Assembly (NCBI GenBank): GCA_902494535.1
Contig: CABUTO010000004.1
Location: forward strand, 32,401 to 96,400
Length of the DNA stretch: 64,000 bases
DNA from: an uncultured Collinsella sp.
GTDB lineage: Bacteria; Actinomycetota; Coriobacteriia; Coriobacteriales; Coriobacteriaceae
Direction: 5' to 3'
Of this stretch, positions 25,467 through 35,097 are shown in pieces. Position numbers and translations under genes: made by a program. Each line of letters starts with the position of its first letter. Positions within the stretch are counted from its first letter, which is position 1. Below the pieces are notes generated by a model. It made no database searches and was not told where the DNA came from. It saw nothing but the letters and a program-made list of their open reading frames with translations.

Positions 25467-25624
25467 CGTGCCTCCACATCGATGTAGCTGTAAAACGTTT
25501 TGCCAGGGCTTTTCCCGCCAACATTAGCATTTCTTAATCATACTGAAGATACATTCGCTTTACTACATCCACATCTGGGAGCAGAATCCTTTTTGCGAAA
25601 CCGTTCTGTAACAAAAGGAGTCCC

Positions 25625-26527
25625 ATGGATCGCAAAAAAGCAATCGCGCTCTCATTTTCTGTTCCCGTCGCATGGGGCTTTTCGTACCCCCTCATGAAGA
25701 TCGGCATGGACAGCATGAACGCCACGAGCATCGTTGCGCTGCGCTGCATCATCGCCTTTGCGGCCTGTCTGCTGCTCTTCCACAAGCACGCGTTTCGCAT
25801 CAACCGCGACCTTATGGTTCGCGCCGCCATCATCGGTGCCATCATGGCAACCGAGCTCACGTGCATGTGCCTGGGCTCCAGCCTCACCTCCGCCTCCACC
25901 GCCGGCTTTTTGCAGAGCCTGACGGTCGTAATCGTGCCGTTTGCCAACGCAGCCCTGCTGCGTCGCGCCCCCGAGCGCAAGGTGCTCGTCGGCACCGCCA
26001 TCGTCACCTGCGGTATGTTGCTGCTCTCGGGCGCCGATTTCACCAGCCTGAACCCGGGCGCGCTCATCATGCTGCTCTCCGCCTTTGTCTACGCCGGACA
26101 CATCATTATCGCCAAGCGATTTGTCGAAGAAGTCGATCCGCTTGCTCTGGGCGTTTGGCAACTGGGCTTTGGCGGCTTGTTCTCGGGCATCGCAGCATTC
26201 ACCTTTGGCGGCTTCACGCTTCCCAGCGCGCCCAGCGAGATCGTCGTTGTCGTCGCGCTCGCACTCATCTGCTCTGCCTACGGCTTTATCACCCAGACAC
26301 TTGTGCAGCCCCACGTGCCCGCCGAGACCACCGGCTTCGCCTTCTCGCTCGAGCCGGTATGCTCCGCCGTCTTCTCGTTCTTCCTGGTCGGCGAGGTCCT
26401 GAGTCCCATCGCCTTCTTTGGCGCCGCTCTCATCCTCACCGGCGTCATGGTGGCAACCGTCGAACTTCCACGCCTTCGCGCACACGGACACACCCATATG
26501 GCAGGAGCGCCCGAGCACGTTTCGTAG
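25625..26527 (+). CDS. EamA/DMT-family transporter (RhaT-like)
   Basis: 300 residues, ten hydrophobic helices in two EamA repeats. The opening ALSFSVPVAWGFSYPLMKIGMD matches the first helix of DMT exporters. The second repeat contains ALIMLLSAFVYAGHIIIAKRFV and FAFSLEPVCSAVFSFFLVGE with the conserved EP. It likely exports amino acids or related metabolites. AAAAGGAG precedes ATG 25625. Regulation by the divergent LysR gene is inferred from layout. Confidence 0.88.
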   Translation: MDRKKAIALSFSVPVAWGFSYPLMKIGMDSMNATSIVALRCIIAFAACLLLFHKHAFRINRDLMVRAAIIGAIMATELTCMCLGSSLTSASTAGFLQSLTVVIVPFANAALLRRAPERKVLVGTAIVTCGMLLLSGADFTSLNPGALIMLLSAFVYAGHIIIAKRFVEEVDPLALGVWQLGFGGLFSGIAAFTFGGFTLPSAPSEIVVVVALALICSAYGFITQTLVQPHVPAETTGFAFSLEPVCSAVFSFFLVGEVLSPIAFFGAALILTGVMVATVELPRLRAHGHTHMAGAPEHVS

Positions 26528-26614
26528 ACCCCACTCTTCATACAGCCGCGGCATAAAGGCAACCGGTGCGCCTTTACAATAGATACCGACAGAGCATCTG
26601 AGTAAAGGAGCCCC

Positions 26615-27340
26615 ATGGACGCTGCGACCCGCGACCGCAACATAGCAACTTGGTTGGGCGATGCGCCGCAGCCGGTACGTGACACTACGAACCAGCTGCT
26701 CGAGCGCATCGCCCTTTTGCGTGCCGAGCAGACCATCTACCCGGCACAAGACGACATCCTCAATGCCCTCGCCTACACGCCGGCCGACCAGGTCAAAGTT
26801 GTCATCTTGGGTCAGGACCCTTATCACGGACCCAACCAGGCAATGGGACTGTCGTTCTCGGTCCCCGCGACGCAAACCAAGTTGCCGCCGAGCCTGCGCA
26901 ACATCTATAAGGAACTCAAAGCCGATCTGGGTTGCCCCATTCCCGCCACGGGAGACCTAACCCCATGGGCACAGCAGGGCGTCCTGCTCCTCAACACCAC
27001 GCTCACTGTGCGCGAGCATGCCGCGAACTCGCACGCCAAACTGGGCTGGAGCACGCTCACCGACTACATTATCGAACGCTGCTGCCAGCTGCCCCAGCCG
27101 GTAGTCTTTTTGGCATGGGGTCGCTTTGCCCAGCAGATGGTCGAAGGCAAGCTCGTCGCGACCGGCGCGGGCAAGGCAACCGACAAGTTCTGCCTTGCCT
27201 CCACGCACCCCTCGCCGCTTTCGGCCAATCGCGCCACGGCAGAACTCCCCGCTTTCATGGGGTCGCGCCCCTTCTCGGCAGCCAATCGGCTACTCGAACA
27301 GCACGGCTCGACCTCCGTCAACTGGACTTGCCTCGGCTAA
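26615..27340 (+). CDS. ung: Uracil-DNA glycosylase (family 1)
   Basis: Removes uracil from DNA in base excision repair. 241 residues; catalytic water-activating motif GQDPYHG (66-72, D68), uracil-binding LLLNTTLTVRE, and the C-terminal STHPSPLSA DNA-intercalation loop with the catalytic histidine. AAAGGAGCC precedes ATG 26615. It is a standalone gene ending in a bidirectional terminator shared with the SDR gene. Confidence 0.96.
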   Translation: MDAATRDRNIATWLGDAPQPVRDTTNQLLERIALLRAEQTIYPAQDDILNALAYTPADQVKVVILGQDPYHGPNQAMGLSFSVPATQTKLPPSLRNIYKELKADLGCPIPATGDLTPWAQQGVLLLNTTLTVREHAANSHAKLGWSTLTDYIIERCCQLPQPVVFLAWGRFAQQMVEGKLVATGAGKATDKFCLASTHPSPLSANRATAELPAFMGSRPFSAANRLLEQHGSTSVNWTCLG

Positions 27341-27353
27341 AAATCGATACATC

Positions 27354-27391
27354 AAAAACGCGCCCGACGGCTTTCCATCAGGCGCGTTTCC
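27354..27391. terminator. Bidirectional terminator between ung and the SDR gene
   Basis: AAACGCGCC pairs with GGCGCGTTT around a partially paired inner stretch, with A and T runs outside. It serves both convergent genes. Confidence 0.75.
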
Positions 27392-28071
27392 TATTCGGGC
27401 CAAATAAATTGTGTGCGGCCGGCCTCGCCGCCATCGATCAGCAGGCTCTGCCCGGTCATAAACCGGTTGGTCACGCCCACAAAGTAGATCCACTCGGCGA
27501 TCTCTTGGGCGGTGGCCCAGCGTTTAAGCGGCGTGAGCTCCATAATCTGGTTCCACAGGTGTTCGTCTTCCATCACGCAACGGTTGAGCGGCGTGATAAC
27601 GCCGCCCGGGTCCACACTGTTGGCGATGGCCTGCGGTGCCAGGCGGTTTGCAAGGTTCTTGGTGTAGGCGATAACGCCGCCCTTGCTGGCAGCATAGGCG
27701 GGAAACTCCGATCCCGTATGTCCGCTCGCCGACCCCACATTGACCACGGATTTGATAGCCGGTGTCGGCTTGGCGGCAAGCCCCTCCCCCACAAAGGCGT
27801 AGTGCTCGGTCACGTTGATGGTGCCCCGCAGGTTGGCAGCAATATCGTCGGCCGAATCCTGCGTACCGGCAACGTTCACGATTACCTGGGGTTCAAGATC
27901 GCCTGGAAACGAGTCCGGCTCGCGTACATCAACGATCAGATGGCGGTAGCGCTCGTGTTCGATCGCCGCCGGCAGCAGATCAAAGCCCACGACCTCGTGG
28001 CCCTCGTCCAAAAAGCGCTGCACGCACGCGGCTCCGATACCGCCCGAAGCGCCCGTGATCAAAACCCGCAT
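27391..28071 (-). CDS. Short-chain dehydrogenase/reductase family oxidoreductase
   Basis: 226 residues with a Rossmann fold. The cofactor loop is TGASGGIG (7-14), followed by VDVREPDS and NVAGT, a catalytic Ser in VNVGSASGHTG and the Y-x3-K pair in AYAASKGG. The domain ends with the conserved MTGQSLLIDGGEA. NAD(P)-dependent alcohol/ketone chemistry is likely; substrate unknown. AAGGAG precedes the start. It lies 9 nt downstream of the queuosine-precursor transporter gene, so the two may be co-transcribed. Confidence 0.9.
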   Translation of the reverse strand: MRVLITGASGGIGAACVQRFLDEGHEVVGFDLLPAAIEHERYRHLIVDVREPDSFPGDLEPQVIVNVAGTQDSADDIAANLRGTINVTEHYAFVGEGLAAKPTPAIKSVVNVGSASGHTGSEFPAYAASKGGVIAYTKNLANRLAPQAIANSVDPGGVITPLNRCVMEDEHLWNQIMELTPLKRWATAQEIAEWIYFVGVTNRFMTGQSLLIDGGEAGRTQFIWPE

Positions 28072-28080
28072 ACTTGCTCC

Positions 28081-28803
28081 TTAGGCGGTTGCGTGGCGCT
28101 CGAGGTACTCGGAACCCACATTCTCGCGCTCCCAGCCGCGCACGACCTTGTAGCCCACGGGGCTCAGGAAGACCTCGCACAGCAGCTCGGCGACAGCGCC
28201 GGTCAGCGAGCACATAAGGACCTGCACCCAGGTCCAACCAAAGAACGTGTGGCTCACCACAATGGCAAAGACCAGGTTGTCGATAAACTGGCCAACACCC
28301 GTAGACACATAGGAACGGAAGGCGAAGCTCGCAAAGTTATTCTTTTTGAGCATACGGCCGAGCGACTGGTTGAGCGTGGAGTTAACCACGGCAGAAACGA
28401 GCATTGCCAGCGAAGAGCCCAGCACCACGTACCAGGTGCCGCCGATGGTGGCGTTAAGGGCGGTGTTGACCTCGATCATGCCGGTGTCGTAGTAGGCGCC
28501 CCACATACCGGGCGTGAGCGAGCATGCCCAAAAGCACAGGCTCACGGCCAGGTTAACCAGCAGCGCGAGGATAGAGATTTTGATGGATGCCTTGGCGCCA
28601 AAGCGCTTGCAGATCATGTCCTGACACAAAAACGAAACCCAGCTCACCACAAAGCCACAATCGAGTGCCAGATACGGCAGGCTGATAAGCTCTTTGTTGG
28701 CCAGCAGGTTCATCATGATGACGCTCACGAAAAACAGCGAAACCGTTGCCGCGGGAATGCTCCGCAACAGGACCTTGTAGTCCTCCATGACCTTCTTGAT
28801 CAT
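28081..28803 (-). CDS. Queuosine-precursor transporter, VUT/YhhQ family
   Basis: 240 residues with six hydrophobic helices: SIPAATVSLFFVSVIMMNLLANK, YLALDCGFVVSWVSFLCQDM, SIKISILALLVNLAVSLCFW and later ones. The short pattern FLCQDMICKRFGAK in the second cytoplasmic loop corresponds to the conserved D-x-x-x-E/K-x-x-G-K region of VUT transporters, which import preQ0/preQ1 or 7-cyano-7-deazaguanine. The family call is supported by the likely preQ1 riboswitch directly upstream. Length fits the family. Confidence 0.82.
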   Translation of the reverse strand: MIKKVMEDYKVLLRSIPAATVSLFFVSVIMMNLLANKELISLPYLALDCGFVVSWVSFLCQDMICKRFGAKASIKISILALLVNLAVSLCFWACSLTPGMWGAYYDTGMIEVNTALNATIGGTWYVVLGSSLAMLVSAVVNSTLNQSLGRMLKKNNFASFAFRSYVSTGVGQFIDNLVFAIVVSHTFFGWTWVQVLMCSLTGAVAELLCEVFLSPVGYKVVRGWERENVGSEYLERHATA

Positions 28804-28812
28804 TATGTACTC

Positions 28813-28860
28813 CTTTGGTTTTAGGTTTAACGAGCAGGATATCGGACCCGAACTGCTCGG
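28813..28860 (-). promoter_or_regulatory. Candidate preQ1-I riboswitch
   Basis: On the minus strand GAGCAG and CTGCTC make a stem whose loop begins TTCGGGT. The A-rich tail TTAAACCTAAAACC can pair its ACCT with loop GGGT, giving the H-type pseudoknot of preQ1-I aptamers. The tail runs straight into the AAAGGAG ribosome-binding site, fitting translational control. Location before a queuosine-precursor transporter is what would be expected. The loop differs from the most common GTTCTAGC version. Confidence 0.5.
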
Positions 28861-28959
28861 ACGCCCCGGTCTTGAGACAACGGTGGGTATGATAGCCGCT
28901 CACACGGCATCAGGCAAGTAAATGGCGCGGCAGCCCCGCAGGGTCACCGCACCGATGCG

Positions 28960-30573
<1,614 letters not shown>

Positions 30574-30713
30574 GCGGATCCTTTCTTGCATTGAGTGCAT
30601 TACGTCGTTGTAACCGCACTATTGTAGCCGCGAAATTCCGCCATAGGGCACCTATCAGGACAAATTCATCAGTTGGGGCCTAGGGTAGCAGTCGATGGCG
30701 GCACTCCGCAGCA

Positions 30714-31016
30714 GTTTGTCTCGATCTGTAACATCTAGACGGTTTTTGAACCTCTACCTGTTACAGATTTAGACAAACAGGTGGGCGTCCCAGAAAGATC
30801 TCAATCTGTAACATCTAGCCACTCAAAACGGGTCCATCTGTTACAGATTGAGATATAAGGATAGACGGGTGGCCAATGTCTCGATCCATAACATCTAGCA
30901 GCCAAAAACTTCTCCAGTTGTTACAGATTGAGACAACCAAATGGGGTCCGCCAGCAAAATCTCAATCTGTAACAGGTAGCCGTCCAAACCGGTTCCAGAT
31001 GTTACAGATTGAGATG
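30714..31016. repeat. Array of four long hairpins with an ~81-bp period (family E)
   Basis: Each unit has a left arm near TCTCAATCTGTAACATCTAG and an inverted right arm near TGTTACAGATTGAGA around a 15-25-nt loop. Units: 30714-30778, 30796-30856, 30877-30936, 30957-31016; starts step by 82, 81 and 81 bp. Arms vary between units but stay complementary within each (unit 1 GTTTGTCT/AGACAAAC; unit 4 AAATCTC/GAGATGA). Loops and ~20-bp spacers are not conserved. No cas genes are near. Located between prfC and the GntR operon. Confidence 0.9.
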
Positions 31017-31064
31017 AATGAACGAGCGGACAATCCCTATTTACCTCTTGCATAACTGTGCATA

Positions 31065-31098
31065 GTGTATATATACTGTGCTTACCGGTTATATACAC
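31065..31098 (+). promoter_or_regulatory. Probable GntR operator and promoter region
   Basis: GTGTATATA (31065-31073) and its inverted copy TATATACAC (31090-31098) flank a 16-bp centre. It sits 27 nt before the GTG start of the GntR-type regulator, where autoregulation is expected. The half-site resembles those described for YtrA-type GntR proteins. Confidence 0.6.
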
Positions 31099-31125
31099 GT
31101 GTAGCCCATCAGCTAAGGAGCCGCT

Positions 31126-31506
31126 GTGGACATTATCCTATCCAATTCGAGCGACAAGCCCATCTACGAGCAAATAGCCTCGCAAGTCAAAGCTCAGATT
31201 CTATCGGGCACGCTCGCTGCGGGAGCCAAACTCCCCAGCATCCGTGCACTCGCGAGCGATCTTGGCGTGAGCGTCATCACCACCAAGCGCGCCTACGCCG
31301 ACCTGGAGCAGCTCGGGTTTATCTGCACCGTGCAGGGCAAGGGCTGTTTTGTCGCCGACGGCAACCAAGAGCTCTTGCGTGAAAACCAGCTCTGCCATAT
31401 CGAAGAGCTGCTCGCGAAAGCGGCAAGCCAAGCCGAGGCCCTGGGCGTCACGCGCGACAAGCTGCACGAGATGCTCGACCTGGTAGCCCCCGAAACCATG
31501 CAGTAG
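31126..31506 (+). CDS. GntR-family transcriptional regulator, YtrA type
   Basis: 126 residues. Winged-helix: PIYEQIASQVKAQILSGTLAAGAKLPSIRALASDLGVSVITTKRAYADLE, the classic GntR signature. The short C-terminal tail (about 45 residues) without a ligand domain marks the YtrA subfamily, which controls adjacent ABC-2 transporters. GTG start at 31126 follows AAGGAG. It is the first gene in a three-gene operon and has its own inverted-repeat operator upstream. Confidence 0.92.
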   Translation: MDIILSNSSDKPIYEQIASQVKAQILSGTLAAGAKLPSIRALASDLGVSVITTKRAYADLEQLGFICTVQGKGCFVADGNQELLRENQLCHIEELLAKAASQAEALGVTRDKLHEMLDLVAPETMQ

Positions 31507-31529
31507 CCATCTGCAAGAAAGGCTATACC

Positions 31530-32411
31530 ATGCAAAACCTTTTAGAACTCAAAGGCATCTCACGCCATGTGAGTGACCGTTTTTCGCTGCGCGACGTCAC
31601 GCTTGCCGTGGAGCCTGGCCAGATCGTCGGCTTTGTGGGTGCCAACGGTGCCGGCAAAACAACGACGATTCGAGCCGCGCTTGGGCTTATCAAACTCGAT
31701 GCCGGCGAGGTACACCTGTTTGGGCAGCACTGTGGCGCCGACGCACCCGGTGAGGCGCAGCGCTGCCTGCGTTCCCACATCGGTCTTGTCCTGGACACGT
31801 GTCCCTTCCCCTCCACGCTCAAGGTGGGCCAGATCGAGTCGCTCGTAGGCCCGGCGTACCCCACGTGGGACCGCGAAACGTTCGCCCGATTCATCAACCG
31901 ATTTGGCCTCGATCCCAAGACAAAGGTCAAGGACCTCTCCCGCGGCATGGGCATGAAACTGCAGCTTGCCTGCGCACTCAGCCATAAGGCCAAGCTGCTC
32001 GTTTTGGACGAAGCCACCGCGGGCCTCGATCCCATGGCACGCGAGGAGCTGCTTGATGAGCTGCTCGCCTTTGTTTCCGACGGCCTGCACAGCGTGCTGC
32101 TCTCGAGCCACATTACGTCCGACCTCGATCGCGCTGCCGACCGCGTCATCTGCATCGATAACGGCTCAATTGTGTTTGACCTGCCGCGCGAGGACATTAC
32201 CGACCGAGCCGGCATCGCCCACTGCACCCAAGCACAGGCCGCCGAGCTTATGGCTTGCGTCGAAGGTGCCCGCGCCGCCCGCCATGCCTACAGCGTGGAC
32301 GTACTCGTACCCAACCGTCGCGAAACACTCGAGGCCTTCCCCGAGATTCCCTGCGATCGGGCAACCATTGATGACTATCTGCGCCTCATGCTGAAAGGGG
32401 CTTCGAAATGA
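31530..32411 (+). CDS. ABC transporter ATP-binding protein (YtrB-like)
   Basis: 293 residues. Walker A GANGAGKTTTIR (near 37-48), Q-loop region, signature LSRGMGMKLQLACAL, Walker B LLVLDEATAGLD and H-loop LLSSHITSDLD. The C-terminal ~70 residues (after FDLPRED) are a domain seen in YtrB/CcmA-like subunits. It energises the membrane protein encoded by the next gene. The latter starts inside its stop codon (ATGA). Substrate unknown; regulated by the GntR gene in the same operon. Confidence 0.92.
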   Translation: MQNLLELKGISRHVSDRFSLRDVTLAVEPGQIVGFVGANGAGKTTTIRAALGLIKLDAGEVHLFGQHCGADAPGEAQRCLRSHIGLVLDTCPFPSTLKVGQIESLVGPAYPTWDRETFARFINRFGLDPKTKVKDLSRGMGMKLQLACALSHKAKLLVLDEATAGLDPMAREELLDELLAFVSDGLHSVLLSSHITSDLDRAADRVICIDNGSIVFDLPREDITDRAGIAHCTQAQAAELMACVEGARAARHAYSVDVLVPNRRETLEAFPEIPCDRATIDDYLRLMLKGASK

Positions 32412-33106
32412 AACGCGCCTTTATGTCCGAACTCGCCATCGTTCGCACGCTCATCCCGAGCATCGCGGGCGTCGGCCTGTTTTTATTCGTCGTGCTGTCC
32501 CTCGCCAACACGTCGGTCGGCGACTCTGGCACAAGTGCCGGCGCCTGTGCGGTCAGTGCCATGTCGCCCATCATGGTCATGAGCTCGCTGGCCGGCTTCG
32601 ACAATCAAAATGGCTGGGAGCGCTATCGGGCAACGCTGCCCTTCTCGCGCAAAGACATTATTTGTGCACGCTACCTGAGCGTTATTGTCTTCTCCGCCGT
32701 CATGGCATGTGCAGCTACGCTTTTGCGTATCGTCGCCATCCCGCTCTTCAACAGCGCGGGCATTCCTTCGACGGGACAGACGGTCTTTGAAATCGCAATC
32801 GCCTCGGCAGCATCGATGCTCATCTCCCTCATGATGGTGTTTTTGGCGCAGCCGCTGTTCTTTCGCCTTGGACACATGGAGGCGCTGCGCCTATCCGTTG
32901 GCCTGTTTGCCCTGCTCGGGTGCCTTGCCATGGCCACGCTGAGCTCCTCCAACCCCATTAGCAACTGGCTTATGTCGATTGCCGGAGCGAATCCCGATCC
33001 TTCCGTTCTTGGCTGCCTGTGCGCAGGAATTGCCGTACTGGCCCTCGTGCTATGTGCAATCAGCTGCACCATCAGCATCAAGGTCTATCGAGCACGCGAT
33101 CTGTAA
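32408..33106 (+). CDS. ABC-2 type permease subunit
   Basis: 232 residues with six hydrophobic helices; opens MKRAFMSELAIVRTLIPSIAGVGLFLF. MSPIMVMSSLAGFDNQNGWERYRATLPFSRKDIICARYLS in the first third matches the ABC2_membrane_5 family, which partners YtrB-like ATPases. Translationally coupled to the upstream ATPase. Role: export of an unknown compound, perhaps an antibiotic or cell-wall stress response, as in YtrA-controlled systems. Confidence 0.88.
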   Translation: MKRAFMSELAIVRTLIPSIAGVGLFLFVVLSLANTSVGDSGTSAGACAVSAMSPIMVMSSLAGFDNQNGWERYRATLPFSRKDIICARYLSVIVFSAVMACAATLLRIVAIPLFNSAGIPSTGQTVFEIAIASAASMLISLMMVFLAQPLFFRLGHMEALRLSVGLFALLGCLAMATLSSSNPISNWLMSIAGANPDPSVLGCLCAGIAVLALVLCAISCTISIKVYRARDL

Positions 33107-33379
33107 TCGACGGCTAAAGGACTTGGGCGGCACCCCACCTCATTTACTAGATAAGACGAAGCAGTAACAACGTCGCTACACCCTTCACGGCATGCCGTTT
33201 AGATCTTGGAAACCAAAGAGAAGTCGACAGCATATCGACAATTCGAGCCTTAACCAAATGGCTCCCCGGAACATGACCCCCGTCTCGCCGCGGCCATATC
33301 AAACCTTCATGGTGGGGCGGTATCCTCATGTCCATAAAACTCGCAGGATAAACCCATTATCCAAGGAGGCATTTCACCC

Positions 33380-34255
33380 GTGTCGTGGGTCGTCGCAGCA
33401 TTTGCGTCAGCATTCTTTGCCGGCATCACATCCATCTTGGCCAAATGCGGCATCAAGCAGACCGACTCCGATGTCGCGACGGCCATTCGCACCTGCGTGG
33501 TGCTCGTTTTCGCCTGGGCAATGGCGGGCATTTCTGGATCCATTGGAACCATTGGCAGCATCGAACCCAGATCCTGGCTCTTTCTCGTCCTCTCGGGACT
33601 CGCTACCGGTGCTTCGTGGATCTGTTACTTTAAGGCGTTGGGCATCGGAGACGTCAATAAGGTCGTACCGGTCGACAAGATGAGCACCGTACTCGCTGCA
33701 CTGATCGCCATCGTGCTTTTTGGCGAGACGAGCAACCTTGCGGTTAAGCTCGTGGGAACCGCTGTCATCACCCTCGGCACATTTTTAATGATCGAGAAGA
33801 AGCAGTCCGCCGGACCCGAGCAGCAGCAAGACCGGACCTGGCTCGCTTACGCCCTCGGTGCCGCCGCGTTCGCGGCGCTCACGTCCATCCTTGCCAAGGT
33901 TGGCATCGAAGGCGTCGAGTCCAACCTGGCCACGGCAATCCGTACCTGTGTGGTACTGGTTATGGCATGGGCAATCGTGGCAGCTAAAGGCAAGATGGGC
34001 CAAGCCGTGCACGTAGACCGCTGCGAACTCGTATTTCTCGCGGCATCGGGCATCGCAACCGGAGCATCGTGGCTGCTCTATTACTATGCCATCGCTGCAG
34101 GCCAGGTGAGTGTCGTGGTGCAGATCGACAAACTATCGATTGTCGTATCGGTACTATTTGCGTGCCTGGCATTCAGCGAAAAACTCTCACGACGCAACGC
34201 CATCGGTCTCGCCCTCATCGTCCTGGGCACCGCCGCGCTCGCAGTTTGGAAGTAG
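33380..34255 (+). CDS. EamA/DMT-family transporter (two internal repeats)
   Basis: 291 residues from GTG 33380 (AAGGAGG upstream). Two internal repeats are very similar: SAFFAGITSILAKCGIKQTDSDVATAIRTCVVL and AAFAALTSILAKVGIEGVESNLATAIRTCVVL. Each has five helices with VDKMS or IDKLS in place of the usual conserved EP/DK site. Of the YddG/RhaT-like DMT type, but in a subgroup where both halves keep the same consensus. Substrate unknown. It is unrelated in sequence detail to the LysR-linked EamA gene. Confidence 0.88.
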   Translation: MSWVVAAFASAFFAGITSILAKCGIKQTDSDVATAIRTCVVLVFAWAMAGISGSIGTIGSIEPRSWLFLVLSGLATGASWICYFKALGIGDVNKVVPVDKMSTVLAALIAIVLFGETSNLAVKLVGTAVITLGTFLMIEKKQSAGPEQQQDRTWLAYALGAAAFAALTSILAKVGIEGVESNLATAIRTCVVLVMAWAIVAAKGKMGQAVHVDRCELVFLAASGIATGASWLLYYYAIAAGQVSVVVQIDKLSIVVSVLFACLAFSEKLSRRNAIGLALIVLGTAALAVWK

Positions 34256-34270
34256 CGCGGCCAGCGGCCG

Positions 34271-35062
34271 CTACATCCTCACACCTGGCTTGGGATGCCT
34301 GTACTGACCGTGGGATGCCGTGCGCTTACCGTGCGAGATGGCAAATTTGGGACAACAGTGCAGGCAACGAAGGCAGGCTGCGCACTCCGGCTTTGTCCAG
34401 ACGGGAAGGCCGTCTCGCATCTCAATCGCCGCCATGGGGCAGCGCTTGGCACACAGGCTGCAGCCGATGCAGCGATCGGCATCGACGGCAAACTTGCTCG
34501 TCTGTTGCATGCGCGGCAGCCCAATTGCGTGATACGCGCACGATGCAAACAGAGGCACGCGATGGCGCATCATGTTGCCCGTGCGGCGCGCCCGAACTGC
34601 CTTAATCGCCGCATCGATCTGCACCTCGGCCGCCTTGTTGATGTTCTCGACCTTTTTGGAGTCGGACAAATCAAACACGGGCGTCCAGGTATCGGGCATC
34701 TTGATGCTCATCGCTGCATCCAACTCGAGACCACTCTCGTGTAGCAGATCGCGGGCAAACTTGCCCGACTGCCCGGTCGTCGAACCATATGTCGAGACAT
34801 AGAACGTATACGGGCGCTCGCCGCCCTTTGCGCCGGCAGCAATCGACAGGTCGGCAGTCTTTAAAAACTCGATCATCGGCGTCGGCAAGCCACAGGTATA
34901 CACCGGGGCGACAAACCCCAGCTGGCGGGGACCTTCCGTCACGGCAAGGTGAAGGGCCTCGGCATCAAAACGCTCAATCGACATAACTTTGTCGTCTGTC
35001 GCCGCTGCAATGCGACGCGCCACATGACCGCTGTTCCCCGTCGCGCTAAAGTACAGAATCAT
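34271..35062 (-). CDS. EFR1-type ferredoxin/flavodoxin fusion
   Basis: 263 residues from ATG 35062. An N-terminal flavodoxin domain begins MILYFSATGNSGHVARRI (FMN phosphate loop, near 7-12) and contains FVAPVYTCGLP and STYGSTTGQS. The C-terminal 60 residues hold two 4Fe-4S motifs: CIGCSLCAKRCP and CAACLRCLHCCP. This EFR1 arrangement acts in anaerobic electron transfer; partner unknown. It is convergent with the EamA gene, and its upstream side borders the ClC gene on the same strand. Confidence 0.9.
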   Translation of the reverse strand: MILYFSATGNSGHVARRIAAATDDKVMSIERFDAEALHLAVTEGPRQLGFVAPVYTCGLPTPMIEFLKTADLSIAAGAKGGERPYTFYVSTYGSTTGQSGKFARDLLHESGLELDAAMSIKMPDTWTPVFDLSDSKKVENINKAAEVQIDAAIKAVRARRTGNMMRHRVPLFASCAYHAIGLPRMQQTSKFAVDADRCIGCSLCAKRCPMAAIEMRDGLPVWTKPECAACLRCLHCCPKFAISHGKRTASHGQYRHPKPGVRM

Positions 35063-35097
35063 CTCGAACCTCTGGAATTGACTCGTGGCAAACCGCG

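Noticed and set aside
26554..26578. Terminator before ung
   Set aside because: TAAAGGC/GCCTTTA is a short stem with a 9-nt loop and no T run; too weak to call.
30714..31016. CRISPR array
   Set aside because: Spacing is too large, each unit is itself a palindrome rather than a direct repeat flanking a unique spacer, the arms vary, and no cas gene is near.
33107..33379. Riboswitch before the second EamA transporter
   Set aside because: I looked for guanidine, ykkC-type and preQ1-type elements in this 273-nt gap and found no conserved set of blocks.
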